Positions 10,800 through 25,700 of a stretch of DNA of 64,000 nt are shown here, one piece after another. Both the position numbers and the translations under genes were made by a program. How positions within the stretch are numbered: the stretch's first letter is position 1; each line of letters starts with the position of its first letter. Under the pieces are notes generated by a model. That model searched no databases. It saw nothing but the letters and a program-made list of their open reading frames with translations, and was not told where the DNA came from. This DNA comes from Liolophura sinensis (Eukaryota; Mollusca; Polyplacophora; Chitonida; Chitonidae): contig NC_088295.1 in NCBI RefSeq assembly GCF_032854445.1, forward strand, positions 14,559,385-14,623,384, read 5' to 3'.

Positions 10800-13700
10800 C
10801 TGAAAGAAGAAAAATAACATTTTTAAACAACAAAATTGACCATCTTGTTTTATAACTCAAGTCTTATAACTTAAACTTAACATCAGTTTTTTTTTGATGT
10901 TTACAAATGGTGTACTTTAAATTAGTGCATCTTTGCAATACATGTCTTTGCCTTAAGGAAAGGAAAATGGGAATTAGTCTTTATTAATTTCTAGATCTAC
11001 TAGAAACTAAATGATGAATCACAAAGAAATTAACGTACCTTCTTCTTTCTTTTTTGCCTCTGGAACTGTTTTCTGGACAACTCGACCAAAGAAATCTTTT
11101 ACGGGCTGAAATTCAAAAACACAACAGTTCATCAATCAAAAAAAAAACAACAAACAAAACGTTAGGGTAGACTCTGATATGGATTATAGTCAAACTCAAC
11201 AAACCCTGTGAATTGTCGTGGGTTTCCCCCAGCATCCTCCCACCATAATGTTGACCGCCACCAGTGAAATATTCTTGAGCACGACAAAAAGTATCAATCA
11301 AACTAGAACTGGATGCAGTTATACAGCCTCAAAGTGATCTGTACACCCAGCTGTAACATGGCGTCCTGATCATGAATCTGGTGTTAGTTTTTCCTTGCAA
11401 GATGTGCTTATGTCGCAAATTGTCATCAAAAATTGATAATTTGCAATTTCCCCCCATATTTGTAGGTCATGTGACAGAAAACTAATACAGCTGTGAAGTC
11501 CAAAATTGCTGAGTGGAAGGGACTGTATATGTACTGTATGTATGCTGAAAATCTGTGAGCTGTCTCAATAAATACAAGATATACAGAGCTTCAAAATTTG
11601 ACAAAAGGCTGATATGCTATATCTTGGCACATTTACAAGAAAGTTATATAATGCATATACACTATTCGTGACTAGGATTAATGTAGAAATATTGTAAGTA
11701 TGCCACCCAACGTAGTTTGACGTCCTGATCATGAATCATGGCCTTATTATTTTCCTGCAATGTATATTTTTGTTGCAAATTGCGATCACAACACAATAAA
11801 GTGCAATTTCCTCCATTTTTGCAGATCATGTGACAAAAAAACTGTTACAGGTCTAAACCTGAAAATCGCTGTATATAAAGGGCTTTACATGTACTGTATA
11901 TTTGGTGAAAACTGTTAACCGGCGTCAAAAAGCACAGGACACGTACGCCTTTGAATAATGTCCAAAGCCAAATTTACCACATTTGACACATTTTAATACA
12001 TATAGTGTAATACAATGTATGGATGGCTACGAAGAATATATATCATGTATATGTTCTCTTAATTATCTGGTTTGCACCGCAGTTGCAATTGGGTCAACCA
12101 ATGCCATTGCAACCTAATGTTCTGCATGTATTTCTGAGAGTCAGAAAGGCCGCTAACCACGCCCCAGTGATTGACAGATATCTACATGTTCTCTGGTCCA
12201 GGTGTTTGTTTTCTGACAACGGCTGAGCTATTAGTAAAGCTGTGCATGGCAGGTTCTGGATTTATACGTGGAAGTATAAACTTGCTGTTACATGGGCCAT
12301 GCTTTTTGCCTTATTTCTTACAAATAGGCATCCTAAGTGTGAGAAAGGATCGCTGTTTCTCACTGGGCATAGCGCAGCATCATCAAGCTTTCTGATCTAT
12401 TTGTGGGAATGCAAATGTTTCAAAGCCGTGTATCTGGTTAATTATTTATTTTTAACCAATAACTTATGCTCTAATATGAAAGATATAAGTGTGCAGAAAA
12501 TGTCTATAGAAAGTTGAAGTGAAAACTGCACCTGCCTCCTGGACTTTCTGAGATATATAATAGAGTAGATGGTAAGGGAGATGCTGGTTAAATTTTCCCA
12601 GACTTGACCTAATTACAGAAGGATTTAAACGCTAAATGACGCAGATGTGTCTCGGGCAGTTGAACCGTGAAGATGACTGATGTCGGGAAATTGACATTAG
12701 GCAGATCACGCCAGGCTTGTATCGCTCACGCCAGTCAGTCACGTCTGAGTTTAATCCCAGCTTACCAAATCTGTCACGTGATTGAAATTTTCTGAATTTA
12801 AATATTTTTAGTACGCTGCTTGGTGTAGTTTGATGCTCTGATCACTTATCTGTTTTTTTTTTTACTTTTCTCTTATGCACAGTTTTGTCGCGAATTACTG
12901 ATAAGTCTGAAAAAGAGCAAATTTCCCCCATACTTGGGGGTCAAGTGATGCAAAACCGCCACAGCTGTAAAGCTGAAAATGGCTGAGTGAAAATGCCTTT
13001 TAAATGCATATTTGTCTAGGATGAATGTGCGAATATTGTAAGTATGCTACCCAATGTAGTTTGACGTCCTGATCATGAATCTGGTCTTATTTCTTTCCTG
13101 TGATGTATAGTTATGCAGTAAATTGCAATCAAATTGAGAAAAAAGCTCAATCTCCATCATATTTGGTGGTCACTTCCCAGGAAACTGTTACAGTTGTGAA
13201 GCTGTAAATCACTGAGTGTAAAGCGCTATACATGTACTCTATGTATGCTGAAAATCGTTTAGCTTTTTACAAAAGAGGGGAAATTCACACTTTCAAATGC
13301 TGCCCAAAGGTTGATTTACCCCATTTGGCACATCTACATACATATGATATATAGTGTACTTACAATACATTAATCACTACTAAGAATGTAGGCTTTCTAA
13401 TTAAGATGGTTATGTATCTTTACATGCATTACATTATTGATTAAGGTAACCCGAAGTGACACCGCATAGGCCAGCAATACCGGCTTGAACCCCGGCATTG
13501 CTGCATCATATTTTTAATGTTTTTTTGGTCACAACCTGAAAACTATACCAAGTACAAAAGTAACTAAATTAAAGATTTGTAATCTGGACACTAAGCAGTA
13601 CTAGACAGTGTTTATTTAATCGTTTTGAGCAGTTTTTAGACCTGATCTACTTTTAAGCTAATTTCATTGGTCAATTACAGCACAACTTGAATAACAAAAA

Positions 13701-16700
13701 GTTTTTGTACAATATAGGTACGGTGATCCACCTAAAACTTGCAAGTGAAATTTCATCTAAAGATCATCAGCTGGTTTAAGCTTATCAATAAAATTCAACA
13801 TGGTTGTTAAATCACATGACTGGCCAAACAGCACAAAACGTCAAAAGCTGCTTCATATGTTGGCTATTAAAAATGCCAAGATTGTTTCATCTACCTTTAC
13901 CGGTTTTGGAGATATTGCAATTTTACGAGCTGACTATGAATAAAAATAATAAGTTTTAAACGCATTTTAAAGGCAAAACTATCAGTCGTAGCTGTGCGAT
14001 CCTGAAGTTAAAAATGAAGATCTTTGTTTAATATATCTACTGAACAATTTTCAGCTTCATAGCTATTACGGTGTCCGGTCACGTGACATTTGAAAAATTA
14101 CACTCAAATGAGCCATAGTTGCAATTTTAAGAAAAAGTATACATCGTAGGAAAAAAACTGAAACCACAGTGGTATTCAGCAGGCCAGGGCCTGATCTAAA
14201 TGCTATCTTATTTTTCAAAATTATCCACAGGTCATCACGTGACTAAAAACGACCAATAGCGTGGAAACTTCGCACCTAGTAGTATTTAGCATTTCAGAAG
14301 GAAACTCTGACTGGTCACAACTCATCCATATAATTTGCATTATAGATTTGAAAACAAAATATGTCAAAGTTGCAATGTAGTTGACAACTCTGTGAGAGGA
14401 GAGGCCAGAAAAAATCTCTTACCCTGACGATCTCCTCTCCCCTCACCACTGGCTGGAGGGTCTGCTTGTGGTTAGGTATGGCTGGGGCTGACGGCTTGGC
14501 TTTACCCTCTGCCCTAGGGCCTGGATTCACGACATCTCCTTTCACCCTGACAGAAAACATGGTACATCATATGTCACCAAATACATAAAAATATATCACA
14601 CAAAACTACAATGTGAAAATCCACAACAAAGCAAAGTTTAAATGATAAGAACTAAATAATGAGCATTTTATTCCAGGTAGAAAGTTTTTTTCAAATACAA
14701 AGAAAATTATTAGATAAAACAATGCTTCAGGTTTCAAGACATTTATTCAAATAGCCATATAGGTACTGAAAATAAGTAAAGTGAATCTTCAATTTAACAA
14801 TCATATTTATGTTTTACTTACTCATTGCTGATTCCGTAAGATGCTTCGCTTCTCCTCATTTTCTCTGTGTCAATCTGGCACAAAAAAGGTCAGTAATATA
14901 TATGTCCTAAATTTCTTGCACCAAACAAAAAGAACAAACACAGAAATCAGTTTCCAAAAATTTGAGAAGAACAGAAAAATCTGACAATCTCCCAACAGCA
15001 ACAACAATAAAAAATGACACTACTACAATGTTCCAATGAAGACCTGTTTTAGTAAGTTTCTGCTCGAGTAGGAGACAGTGACAGTCCCTGGTAGAATTGA
15101 TCACCACAAAGCTAATCTTCACCAATTTTGCTTCAGTGAATTTTGTTGTAAATAAATCCATCCTTAGGTCTTCCTCTCTCTTCAAATAACTCAACATCTT
15201 ACTTACTCCAAAGAAATCAAGAGATATATTCCATGTTGTAAAGATCACTTTATCAGGCAATTAGCCAAACGAGGTAAGAATTACTACATCAAATTCAACA
15301 TTTCACAAATTGAGGCCCAGCATACTTTCTGATGATTTATCTTCTACACAAAAGGTGGAAATGACAAAATCACTTGACACTTTGTGGGTTTTCATTTTTA
15401 ACTCTCACAAAAAGAATATGCTTCTAAAATTAAACCAGAGTACATTATATGCCCAAAGATTCGTGTGTATATCAAAAAGCCAGCGTACATATGAGATTTA
15501 AAGTAGACATTCCTGTCAAAATCTCCACAGTGGATCATGCGACATGTATCATGTATGTTTTGGTTTTAAGACACTATAGGCTACAGCAAAAGTTCCTGTA
15601 ACACCACCCGCAGTCATGGAGATTACCCACATTGATATTTGGCTTTGTGACTTGCTGTAGTGTTTGCCATGAGGAAGATATAGCAAAGGCTAGAAATTTT
15701 CATTTCCTACTGTACTGCACGAAAATATCCAAATATCGCTCCAAAATGTCTGCTTTCAATTCTATGCAAATTGTCTGCAAAGTCTGCTGTATTAATGATG
15801 CTGGCTTTCTCTTCGGTCATTTGTGACAAAAGTCTGGCAGTAACCTGCGTATTATTGTGGGTTTCCCCCGGGCTCTGCCCAGTTTCCTCCCACCATAATG
15901 CTGGCCGTCGTCGCATAAGTGAAATATTCTTGAGTATGGTGTAAAACACCAATCAAACAAATAAATAAATAAATAAATATTAATAATTAATTATTAATAA
16001 TATATCGTGAAGAGAGAGTATGATGAGTACAGCTCGCAACATATGCACAGAAACACTTCAGATTTATACTATATACTGCCAATAATTAAGGTACGAAATA
16101 ACAAATTTTCATCCTCTAATTTACACTTGGATTTAACATATAGGCCCATCTCGGCAACCGTTTTACCATGTTCTGATTCCAAGATGTCAGCTGTCAAGTG
16201 TGCATGATTTAAGAAATGTTTGGACAGGAAAAAATAAAATTCAAATAAATACATTAGCTTCATTTAAATCCATTCCTCTGAAAGCTAAAATAATTACAGG
16301 TATTTGATTGTAGAATGTTATGAATGAAATGAAAGTCTTAAATTCTGGGCAATATACTTGTATTCCTATATGTAACTAAAAAGGAAAGAATCTCTGTACA
16401 TGTAGGCCTATGTACACAAGGATATATACATACAGTAGTAATTTCTCATGCTGAGATGTGGATAGACTAAAGTTAGTGTCACAGAGATTACTTACCTCCC
16501 TTGCTATAAGCTGTTTGGCCGCATAGGTCAGCTGTCTATGCTGTTTCATACCAGGAAATCTCACCACATCCTCCATGTTTCTGAAATAGAGTGCAGGGTT
16601 GACTTGTCTACTGTTACAGTGAGCAGGCTGTGGTAACCCTAGTTCTAAAACGTATTACTGGCATCCTGAAATGCCAGCAATACCAGCTATTTTCTAGATC

Positions 16701-19700
16701 ACGTTATAAATAAACCCTGGTAGAACAAAGGATAATATTCTTGAGTACAGCACAAAACACGAATCAAATATAAAAATATATAAAAAAATAACACAACGGA
16801 TAACTGTACAGCCTTCTGCACACATGCATGGATACTCACGGGTCTAGAACATACTGATAATGTCCCTCTGGTTGTTTCTCCTGATGGAAGGTCATGTTGT
16901 AGGCTATCATGATGCTGACCAGCTGAGCCAGGTCAGCCTTCTCACGAGCACTGTACAGCTGGGTGTTCACCTGTCCCAACACACCCAGTCATATCATTTC
17001 TTCCATTTAGTGCTGATATCGGATTCATAAAGATAAAGAAACCTTCACTGATTGGTTGGTGTTTAATGCTGTACAGCTTCATAGATGAAGGAAAGGCATG
17101 TGCCTGGAGCAAACCACCACCTGTTAGTAACTGACAACTCTCCCTCTTGTAACAAATTTTCACCCATATAGCAAACTTAATTTGTAAGCCATATTGGTGT
17201 ATCTATATACCTGAGATCAGATCCAAGTACCTGAATAACTGAAAAACATCCTCCTTTTTGTGAGGTACTTCACTGCACTAAAACCAACAATTCAAGCAAT
17301 TAATGTATTTAAATAAGCAACCTCAGTTGGCAAAGGGCATGTCCTCAACTGAACAAGTGATGCTTATATAGAAAGAGTAAATAAGAGAACCTTATATATG
17401 TTTCCTGTATACATGTAATATCATGATCTCTGGCTACGAGTTTGTGAAGATCAAACTTGTAGGGAAACCTGGCCTGCACACACATACAGTACAACACAGC
17501 ACAGTGACTTACTGGTCTCAGCGTGGGCTGGATTATGCTCATCAGGGGAGGTAATACATCCAAGACAATCACAGTGGGGTCCAGAAACTTCCTCACACCA
17601 GGCATCATCTCATTCATCAGGCTCGTCACCAAGTTCTCATTACGACTACGCTTTGTCCGGAACTTTCCAACACAAAATGTTAGATTATTTTCATCTTACT
17701 GCGATAAGTAAATCAAGATAGTCTGATAATAAAATTATATGAGACGCTTTGTCAGGCATAACTTTGTCAGACAGCTGATAGCTCAACACCTAGATACCTG
17801 GACATTCTAAAAATGAAAATCTAATTCACAAATGTGTGAAATTAAAATAAAAATATGAGCCATAATTGAAAAACAAAATGATTTTAGAAACTTAAAAAAC
17901 ACTCAATAAAACCAATCATCGTTTTTTAGGAAATCTAAAATGTTAAATATCTCACTTCAAATTGGCTGTGTGGATACTGTATTCTTGGATAGTTGTTGGA
18001 GGCAAACAAGAGGTGAAAAGTGACAGCTATATAAGGGAGGTATCGATACAACGTGTAGTTCTGGGAGCTCAGTACATCGTGGTTGATCACATCAACAAAA
18101 CACAGCCACTCTGTCGCCAGGTTTACCTGAAACAAGCCACGAAATACATAACAATTAAACATACAGATAGTCAAGATTTTACATATGTATTTTGATATCT
18201 TCCAAAAGAGGAGTTATTTACAGTAAACCATGAAATCCCGGAATTACAAATTTTCTTTTCAAAAAAGTTTGTTTCGTGCTAAACTACAAACGGAACTGGA
18301 GATCTATGGTAGTAGATGTGGGAGAGAATAGAATTAAAATACAAAATCAAGACCAAAGATTCATGAAGTCTCTCTCGTGACAGGGAAGTAAATGTGGTAA
18401 TTATTATCATTTTATTCTTCTGGAAATACGCCACAGATACACAACTCACTGCAGTTATCTCATCTGTCCATGTACATTACAAACATAATGGCAGAAGATC
18501 AAACGGAGTGTAAACACACGATGTTTATCAATGCTGAAACTTTCAAATAAACTTCTGAGACAAATATATTTCCTTCTCTAATATAACTGTCTTCATGTTC
18601 ACATAATGCTTAATATAGGTAGTAAACATGCTGATATTTCTGGTATTCAGTAGCAAACAGTGCATGAGTAAAATGTCAAACACATTAGCAATGTAAATAT
18701 GATGTGGTTGTTGTTGTTGTCGTGAAGGATTGCTGTGTGGATTAATTACTATTTTGCGATGTTAATTACACAGCTAAAATTGAAATACCAAGTAAGGATA
18801 ACTTGTTACCTATCAGTTTAACTTGTTGTTGGACACAGTCTCTGTGTCTTTCTCACCCTGATCAGGTAGGTGCCATGTCATATGTTCAGGCTATATGGAG
18901 CGGCCATGTTTATTTCACTCTAACTCTCTAATAAATGGGTTTGTATTATTTGAAGATCTACACATGATATACACCATATAGAGATATAGTAGGAAACTGT
19001 TTTTATTATTATTCTGGATGACTTATGTGAAATCAAACAAATATGATCAAGATATGATGAACTTAGTGTAACTCCATTTTGATGCAGAGAGTACTGGCTG
19101 AAGTGTATAAAGGCAGGAAATTCAAGTAACACAAGGACTTGGTCCAAAATATTGGCTGTGTCCACACCCTTGACTTATCATCACTGACCTGATCACGAAT
19201 TGGAATATATCCACCTGAGGTATATAGAGCCCTGGTCATTATCTTACAATCTGTTTTAATTTGAAATTATAAGATTAAACGTCCTATTTTCTCTGCATGT
19301 CAGTTTTAACCCTCTGTAAACATGGGTCCCCCAGTGCTCCTATAAAATCATGGGGTTACTACTGAAACATGCAGATTTCCATAGGGTTATTCTCTTATAA
19401 CAGTTATACGGTATTTATAAATACCTCAACCCTGATGTCTGGAATATTTGAAGTTAATGAGGGGAAATTACTAATAATGCCTCCACTTGCACTGCTCCGT
19501 AAATTCATGGGGTCACCCCATGAAATCATTGGGTACTAGGGTCACCCTACGAAATCATCAGGTACAAGTGCAAGTCAAACAGTGTGTGTACTTGGCGTAC
19601 GTATACTTCACTAAAGCTTTAGTGAGGCTTTGCTGCTACACTTCCACTAAATATTGGTGATTCAGAAAGATTCACATATTCTTGATCTACAATACCTATC

Positions 19701-22700
19701 TGAGAATGAACTGTTAGACAGAGGATAACAATAAAGCTTACCGCTTCAAGTCTGGGGTCTTTGCACTTGGCCTCCAGGTAGTTCTCGTAGAGCCCCTGTG
19801 TGATTTTCTCGTACTCTCCTGCTGATTGGGTCGTCTCCAGGACCTTGTTAAACCTGAACAACAGAAACACCTTGACTTCATGTGCTACAATGACACATCT
19901 ACATAACCTCCCTTGTGCAACTAGCACCATTTCCTTCCCATAAAATATTATGTGCAGTTACAAGCGGAGATACATGTGCATATCAAAAATGCACCCCACA
20001 ATGAATAAAAACAATTCCCTAACAACCAGAACTACCATCAGTCTGACAGAGACATTTGTTGCAGTCAAGATGAAGTCATCACTCGATCAACACTAATATC
20101 CAAATGCTCATTTTAGGAAGGTCTGCAGTCTGAACATACAAGTACTTCAAAAACTTTGATATGCTTTGTTTGCCTGGTTAAATACGCTGATGTTGACATA
20201 CCTATTTGTTAAGGTGTTGGTCTTCTCCAGCTTCATTCCCTCCCCTGCTAACACATTAAACCTGGCCCTGGGCAGGGAAATAAACAATAGTACACGTTTA
20301 GTTGGATGTTGCTGATGCAGATGAAAATATTAAACCATTACTATTTATCAGTCGAGTTGAAAATTATTTCCATATCCATGTAGAGTTGTAAGTCAATGTA
20401 ATAAGGTATGAAACAACTGGTTTCTGATCTCCACAATTTGATCAGAATTCAAACTACTACAGTGGACATGAAAGCAGTCTGTAACATGCATTAAGTCTTT
20501 CTTGAAAATATTTTTGCTAGAAAGTTCAAAAAGATAATCAAGTTGCTGACATTCCATATTCCAGGACTATCATAAAAATTCAAAATTTCCATTCCAATGA
20601 AAAAGCTAAAGTTCAACAATGAACTACCAGTACACTAACTGGACACCAGGTCTCACCTCTTTGGTTTGGGTATAGTAAAGATCTCATGCCAGACAGAAAA
20701 TAATGACTTCTGTACATCTTTCTGACCCACTGTCATCAATTGGATTATCTTTAAACTGATCTCCTTGTGTCGCTGTCTTAAAAACTGAAACAAATAGTCA
20801 ATTTCTGAGGAATCTAATTATATTTATCACACAGATACACACAATGAGCATTTTCATCTCCACATTCATTCACAAATAGTTCTTTCTGTTAATAGAAGTA
20901 ATTTATTATACAATAGATACATACTGATATAGGTACCATCATGTTGAGTATCATACCATCAGAAACTCGGCCACAAATTCTTATAACCAGTTTGTCAAAT
21001 TATGTACAAGCATAGAACTGAGTTTACACTCCTGGAAAATCTCCATTCATGTATTATATTTATTTCACAGTTATTTCCTTGATGAATGCACACTCACCTG
21101 TAACGTGTTCAAACAGGAGCGTATGTCATTGTCTGTCTTCTCACACAGTGCCAGCAGTGTGTTTGTGTCAGTATTCATACACTCAGCCTTCATCACCTGA
21201 GATTAACATAAAATACGCATCAGGTTCTACCAGTTCTTTGCTGATATCGTAAACTGATTGTATGGATCAGCAAAATTCATACACATACCACATCATTTTA
21301 TACAGAGCAATATAATATTAACTCATTTTCATTGTTAATCACTGACACTCTTTCTATGCATTTGTTCAAATAAATTAACAATTAATACAAATACACATTC
21401 CCTTGATGTTAAGACTTGAATCAGACAAATATTTTTCAAACCTTCTGGTCACACATTTAAATCATGTAACCAAAGATAAACAGTCTCCATGTTTAGATGT
21501 TGTGTTTACATGCCTAGCCAAGTATCTTTGGCTGTGTGAGCAAAATATTCTTCAGTAAGGCGTAAAACTCCAGTCAAATAGAATAAATAAGGTATGATTG
21601 TTTGGAATACCACACCAATTATGCTCATACTACCACACCACAATACTATTATAAAATGTTCTTGCAGGAAAAAAAATACACAGTTCTCAGAAGTTGCTAT
21701 CATGAAGATAATCAGGAAATCTAAAGTCTTAAAGAGAGAAAGTTAACAGTGTTCTGACCTCGTACAGTCTGGTGCTGAGGCCTGGAGGGCTCTGTGGGGG
21801 GAAAGGTCATCACCAGGCCATCTGTCTCAGCTGACGCAAGGCAGGTACATACCTACAGGTAGACACGTACAATTACAATCCAAGATGCACTTAAAACCAG
21901 TGTAATGCAGCACAATTATCTCACATCTGAAACTCAGATAATATCTGTTCAAGAGAAGAAAAGATGCTCATAAACAGATCAAAACTGCAGAATGTTTTCT
22001 GATCACCATATGTTACTGTTCTACTCTATGGAGACTTGTGTTAAACATGCTACCTGCTGAAAATTTATAGCAGTTGTAAACAATTTACCTGTGTTGAACA
22101 AGGCTCAAAACACACACTGACAACTCTGTGAGATCAACAGAACTTCATTTCATCAAATGCTGTTATTTGAGAAATTCACTTTTTTATTTTAATGGTTTTT
22201 ATTCACTCTCCTTACATTCCTTTAATCACCAATTAGCCTGTTATACAGATGACTGGATGTAGCAACACTTAACATAGGCGTCCTGTTGACTTACAGTCAT
22301 TACAGATGCAGATGACTGGACGCAGCAACACTTAACATAGGCGTCCTGTTGACTTACAGGTCATTACAGATGCAGATGACTGGACGCAGCAACACACTTT
22401 TCTCTTTCTTCTTTGAGTTTCCCTCTGGTCGTTTAGTATGGAGAATCAGACACACTGATAGCTGCCTACAAGAAGTCATTATCACAGATATTTGAAGCAA
22501 AATATTTCAAACTATACTAAGTTGGCACCATTTCCTTTTCCTCTTTCTTTAAAGCTTTCTCACGATGTAAATATATGTATATCTTTAACATTTAATCTTT
22601 AACAAATTTCTAGGATAGTCCACATTTACTACAACATGAATGACTTGCAAGTCTTATTTTTATATCTTCCATGAACAATGGAAAAAATTTATTGCACTCG

Positions 22701-25700
22701 TAAACAAAAGTTTAAATTAGTGTGGCAAAATTGGTGCAGTACACTACATTAAAAACCAAAGTTGCTTCTTGTGCACTGACATGTAACTGACAAAGCCAAT
22801 TCATGCCCTTCAATTCAATCAACAAGAGTAGAGTTTGTTAGCAATTTATGATCTCCAATATGATGGAGAAATACCACTTTATGAGACAGATCCTGATCAG
22901 CCATTGTTTCTATTCCACACTTTCCCAAAAAAGCAAGGGATATCAATCTGGGTGTGTGTCTGTCAAGATTGCTTTCTAAAAATGTTTTCCAATTCTGATC
23001 AAATTTTGTGTACAGGTTCACTCGGTTGAACCTCAATAAAATTAGAAAACCAGAATGATCTGTGGGTAAGTTCTACATGTTTAATGAATTATGTGATGGT
23101 CAGTGGTATCTATGCAACAAACACTGCCTAAAACTATTGTCCAATTTTGATAAAATTCGATTCATTTACTGGCCCCTGATCTAGTTCACAAATTATCTTA
23201 TTCCATGCTTAGCATATTTAGCAAAGGATATAACTTCGCTGAATTTGCGTTATTAAATTTAGACATCCTTGCTTTGGCAGGACATCTTTAGACAATGGCC
23301 CCACCATGAGTAGGAGTTCTCTACAGAGACTTGAACTAGTGTTCCTTACAGATAAAATTGTGGGTACGTGCAAGAAAACAGAGACAAATTTGGAACATAA
23401 AATCCAGCTGTGTTCTGTCTGTGTAAGTCTGAGTACCTGAGGAGCTCCATCAATTTCATCAATTATTAAACAATTTGGTCTGGGATCAGAGGTCAACACT
23501 GACTTCATCTGGGTGGCAGCTTCAATTTTTGTCAGAAAAGCTTCTACACTTCTATCATCACTGCAAGAAAAATGCATGGATTAGTAGCTCTAATAAATAT
23601 CCTGTACACAAAACATCAAAGAATTCAGTCATACAGGTAAAACAGTAGTCCTAGAACTAATTCCAAAGTACAGGTTTTAACTTAAAGTCAGATTTGATTT
23701 ATTAATTTATTTGATTGGCATTTCACGCCGTACTCAAGAATATTTCACTCATACAATTGCAGCCAACATTATAGTGGGAGGAAACTGGGCAGAGCCTATG
23801 GAAAGCCACAAGAATTCGTGGGTTGCTGACAGACCTCCTAACATACGACTGGAGAGGGAGCCCAGCCTGAGATGGAGTTGAACTCACAGCAATCAAATAA
23901 ATGACAGGCTCCTGGGTTATTATGCTGCGCTAGCACATTAATCACCAGGCCACCGAAGCCCAAGTGAGACTTGAACTTTCTAATTCTTATCTTTGGGCCA
24001 TTTGAGTTAAAATTGTGATCACACAATAAAGATTACATTCGGGCAAAGCTATCACATTGTGAGTTTACTGGACCATGATACATGTAAAAGCGCTTTAATG
24101 AATAAAATTAATGTACATCAACATTTTACAGTGTGGGCTTTCTTACCTGGCATTCATCTCCACTACATTGTATCCTGCATGGCTGGCTATGACATGAGCT
24201 AGAGTTGTCTTCCCTAATCCTGGAGGGCCACTCAGCAGAGCAACCTGAAAGGCACGGAGGCAAAGTGAACAAAAAACCCTATTTACCTAGAACTACCCAA
24301 CCTTGTCTAACGTTCTCTTTTTGCTGATCATTTTACCAGCCTAGTCATGAAACAGTAAATACGCAACAGCTAAGGCAGAAAATTATCTACCTTTCAACAC
24401 TTGATGACCTGACACACCACTGGACAGGACGAAACACACCACTCCTGAATGCTTAGTGGCTAGGAAAAATACCATGGCAACAACACAAACAAATGGACAG
24501 TTGCTAAATACAACAGCCCCAACATGATCATTTTACTGGAGAATTGTTCCAGCCAATCAAGAGCAGTTTTGTCACATACCATGGTTCAACACATCAAGAA
24601 AACCCACAAGATAGACTTCACACCTTTTGCTCTGGTCTGTTGAATTTGTCAAGTTCATCAGAGACTTCCATCTGAAATTTCTTCTTTTTGACATTTTCCT
24701 TATTTTTCTTCTTTTCCTTCTTTGCAGGTGGCTCTTTTCCAAACACTACAACATCCCACAGCTTGATCCAATGCAGCAATGTGCGGTTGATTAGCTGAAA
24801 ACAACACAAAGAAACGATAGGTTGAGGAAGTTTTTGCACATAAATTTATATTCTCATTGATTTTTTCCACCAAGAGGCTGTTTGTTGGGTGACCATTTCT
24901 AACGCATTACTACATATCTTTCAGCATAGGCATAAAATGTTCTTGGCATATATATGACTTGTCTAACAAAATATTTTGTTGAAATTCTCTCGATTTAAAT
25001 CTTTGCGCAGAATCATTTACATTCAAGCATGATCGTCAAATGGGTAAGCCTATTTTTGCATTCACACCAATACTCCACCTGACACAAAATACGTTCAGTT
25101 CCCTCAGTTATTATACTCTTTCCCTCAAAGAAACAGTGTTAGGGTTACCTTGAAAAGACATGATTCTTCAAAAATATCTCAGTTTGACCACCTTTATAGT
25201 CATGGGAACATTAGTACTCTCATTATTCAACCTTTTCGTGTACAAAAGGGCGATTAGATAAGTTATTATTAGATTTTGGTGACAAAACTGCCATAAAATG
25301 TGTAGTTTTATTAGTTTACACAGAATAATGAATTCATATTATGCTTGAATAAACACCTTGCATATGCAAAAAGGTTGAAGAATTACAGTATAGTTAGTAT
25401 GTAAGCTCTACATGCAAGATCAGGACAGATTTTTCGGCACACTGATATGTTATTACTTTGCCTCTAGCCAACTTCAAATCCCACTAACCCAAGCATAGAT
25501 TTAAATCCATTTAGCCAGCTACCGGTACCTTTTTCTGACCTCTTTATCCCTATATTTCAATGTTAAAAAATGTGTTTAAGGGGAGGTAACTACGTCTCAA
25601 AAGCATCCACTAACAGGCAGTGAATCCAGGCAATGTGAATTTCTTCACTCAACAACATCTTGGTTTTTTTTTTTACAAAGTTGCATCCCTATCCTGGCCC

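Noticed and set aside
21793-21815. A 22-bp GT...AG stretch inside CHTF18 exon 12 that looks like a tiny intron
   Set aside because: It encodes the conserved VMTFPP part of the protein in the shifted frame, and is too short to be spliced. Frameshift indels explain the sequence better.
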